Shown here one piece after another: positions 6,497 to 7,146 of a stretch of DNA of 7,146 nucleotides. The number at the start of each line of letters is the position of its first letter. Position 1 is the stretch's first letter. The stretch comes from an uncultured Candidatus Competibacteraceae bacterium (GTDB lineage Bacteria; Pseudomonadota; Gammaproteobacteria; Competibacterales; Competibacteraceae): the NCBI GenBank assembly GCA_937872125.1, contig CALMNY010000081.1, forward strand, positions 1 to 7,146, in the 5' to 3' direction. The position numbers and the translations under genes were made by a program. The notes under the pieces are model-generated. The model was not told the DNA's origin. It worked only from the letters and a program-made list of their open reading frames with translations, and did not search any database.

Positions 6497-7146
6497 TTAC
6501 TTGGGTCTGAATCTTAGGATAAAGGTAGGGCGCAACTCTTTCGCCACGGCTGAATCACCGGGCATTGGTAACGGCGACGCGCGATGGGTTGCCGCGAGCG
6601 CGGAGTTATCAAACAGGCTATCACCACTACCCTTCACGATCTGAACATTGGTTACTTGACCAGAAGCGGTCACCGTTATTCTTAACAAGCAAACCAATCC
6701 TCCTTGGCTTGTAGCTACAGGATTCCATCGCTGCTCTACATGCGGGCCGATCACGTTTTCAGCGTGATGCCTGGCGGTTTCCTGAGCGGCCAGTTCCTGG
6801 GCTAATTTACGGGCTTCTTCGGCCTTGCGCTTGGCCTCTTCGGCGGCGGCCTGACGTTTGGCCTCTTCCGCCGCCTTGCGCTTGACCTCTTCGGCGGCGG
6901 CCTGACGTTTGGCCTCTTCCGCCGCCTTGCGCTTGGCCTCTTCGGCGGCGGCCTGGCGTTTAGCTTCTTCGGCGGCTTCACGCTTGGCTTCAAGCGCGGC
7001 CTGACGTTTGGCCTCCTCAGCCGCTTCACGCTTGGCCTCAGCAGCGGCTTCGCGTTTCGCCTCTTGCGCGGCTTGCCGTTTGGCCTCAGCGGCGGCTTCG
7101 CGTTTCGCCTCTTGCGCGGCTTGCCGTTTGGCCTCAGCGGCGGCTT
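6497..7146 (-). CDS. tolA: TolA, C-terminal part (5' end outside the window)
   Basis: The frame is open from the right edge to TAA at 6497-6499, giving the last 215 codons. The N-terminal inner-membrane anchor is not in the window. The first roughly 115 visible residues are the long helical domain, built of EAKR-QAA and EAKR-EAA units rich in Ala, Lys, Glu and Arg, which spans the periplasm. The last 85-90 residues form the globular C-terminal domain (IGPHVEQRW..., LLRITVTASGQV, then SGDSLFDNSALAA and ASPLPMP, ending ILRFRPK), which binds TolB, Pal and CpoB and is also a target of filamentous phages and colicins in E. coli. An internal GTG at 6754 should not be taken as a start. It precedes tolB by 46 bases in the operon. 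Confidence 0.94.
   Translation of the reverse strand, partial: AAAEAKRQAAQEAKREAAAEAKRQAAQEAKREAAAEAKREAAEEAKRQAALEAKREAAEEAKRQAAAEEAKRKAAEEAKRQAAAEEVKRKAAEEAKRQAAAEEAKRKAEEARKLAQELAAQETARHHAENVIGPHVEQRWNPVATSQGGLVCLLRITVTASGQVTNVQIVKGSGDSLFDNSALAATHRASPLPMPGDSAVAKELRPTFILRFRPK
6841..6942 (-). repeat. 51-bp tandem repeat in tolA, two near-identical copies
   Basis: The segments 6841-6891 and 6892-6942 differ by a single base (GACC versus GGCC near the end), which changes one Ala codon to Val. Each encodes 17 residues of the EAKR helical domain. A degenerate copy precedes them toward 6790 and another follows toward 6960. Confidence 0.8.
7040..7146 (-). repeat. 48-bp tandem repeat in tolA, running off the window edge
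   Basis: The segments 7040-7087 and 7088-7135 differ at one base (AGCAGC versus AGCGGC at the start), and a third copy begins at 7136. Each encodes 16 residues (EAKRQAAQEAKREAAA in phase). The period differs by exactly one codon from the 51-bp repeats nearer the 3' end of the gene. Confidence 0.8.

Noticed and set aside
6790..7146. CRISPR-like array
   Set aside because: The repeats are contiguous without unique spacers, are in coding phase, and encode the TolA EAKR helical domain.

Overview
The window looks like chromosomal DNA from a GC-rich gammaproteobacterium. The main support is the right half, which carries the cell-envelope block tolA-tolB-pal-cpoB followed by a tRNA-Lys, an order familiar from Enterobacteria and other Gammaproteobacteria. 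The GC-rich palindromic repeats in the left half would fit an environmental lineage such as a Competibacter-like organism, but that is a guess from general familiarity and not from a comparison.

Left half, plus strand (1-3496). After a short open stretch that may be the tail of an upstream gene (1-72), a large gene (200-3496, 1098 aa) encodes a fusion of a phospholipase D-like nuclease domain and a complete SNF2/RapA-type helicase. Such proteins are often found in phage-defence and mobile islands. A GC-rich palindromic repeat lies just before its start (104-154). A composite copy, one half of which is a nearly identical inverted copy of the first, lies inside the coding sequence (about 920-1025) and is translated in frame as a Pro/Gly-rich linker between the nuclease and helicase domains. 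This is the most unusual feature of the window.

Middle (3497-3856). A noncoding or weakly coding stretch of about 190 bases is followed by a perfect 10-bp terminator hairpin (3691-3714) that can serve both converging transcription units. Next to it is a tRNA-Lys(TTT) on the minus strand with an encoded CCA end and a possible promoter of its own. The 3' end of the tRNA faces the helicase, so the tRNA may mark the edge of an accessory region.

Right half, minus strand (3857-7146). In transcription order: tolA (only the C-terminal 215 codons are present), tolB, pal and cpoB, with gaps of 46, 34 and 16 bases, which indicates one operon. TolA crosses the periplasm and contacts TolB and Pal; TolB is the periplasmic propeller that binds Pal; Pal is the outer-membrane lipoprotein that grips peptidoglycan; CpoB is the periplasmic coiled-coil/TPR protein linking Tol action to septal wall synthesis. 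The visible part of TolA holds near-identical 51-bp and 48-bp tandem repeats.

No complete, clearly new multi-gene system is visible. The candidates for novelty are the repeat inserted in the helicase and whatever lies upstream of position 1.
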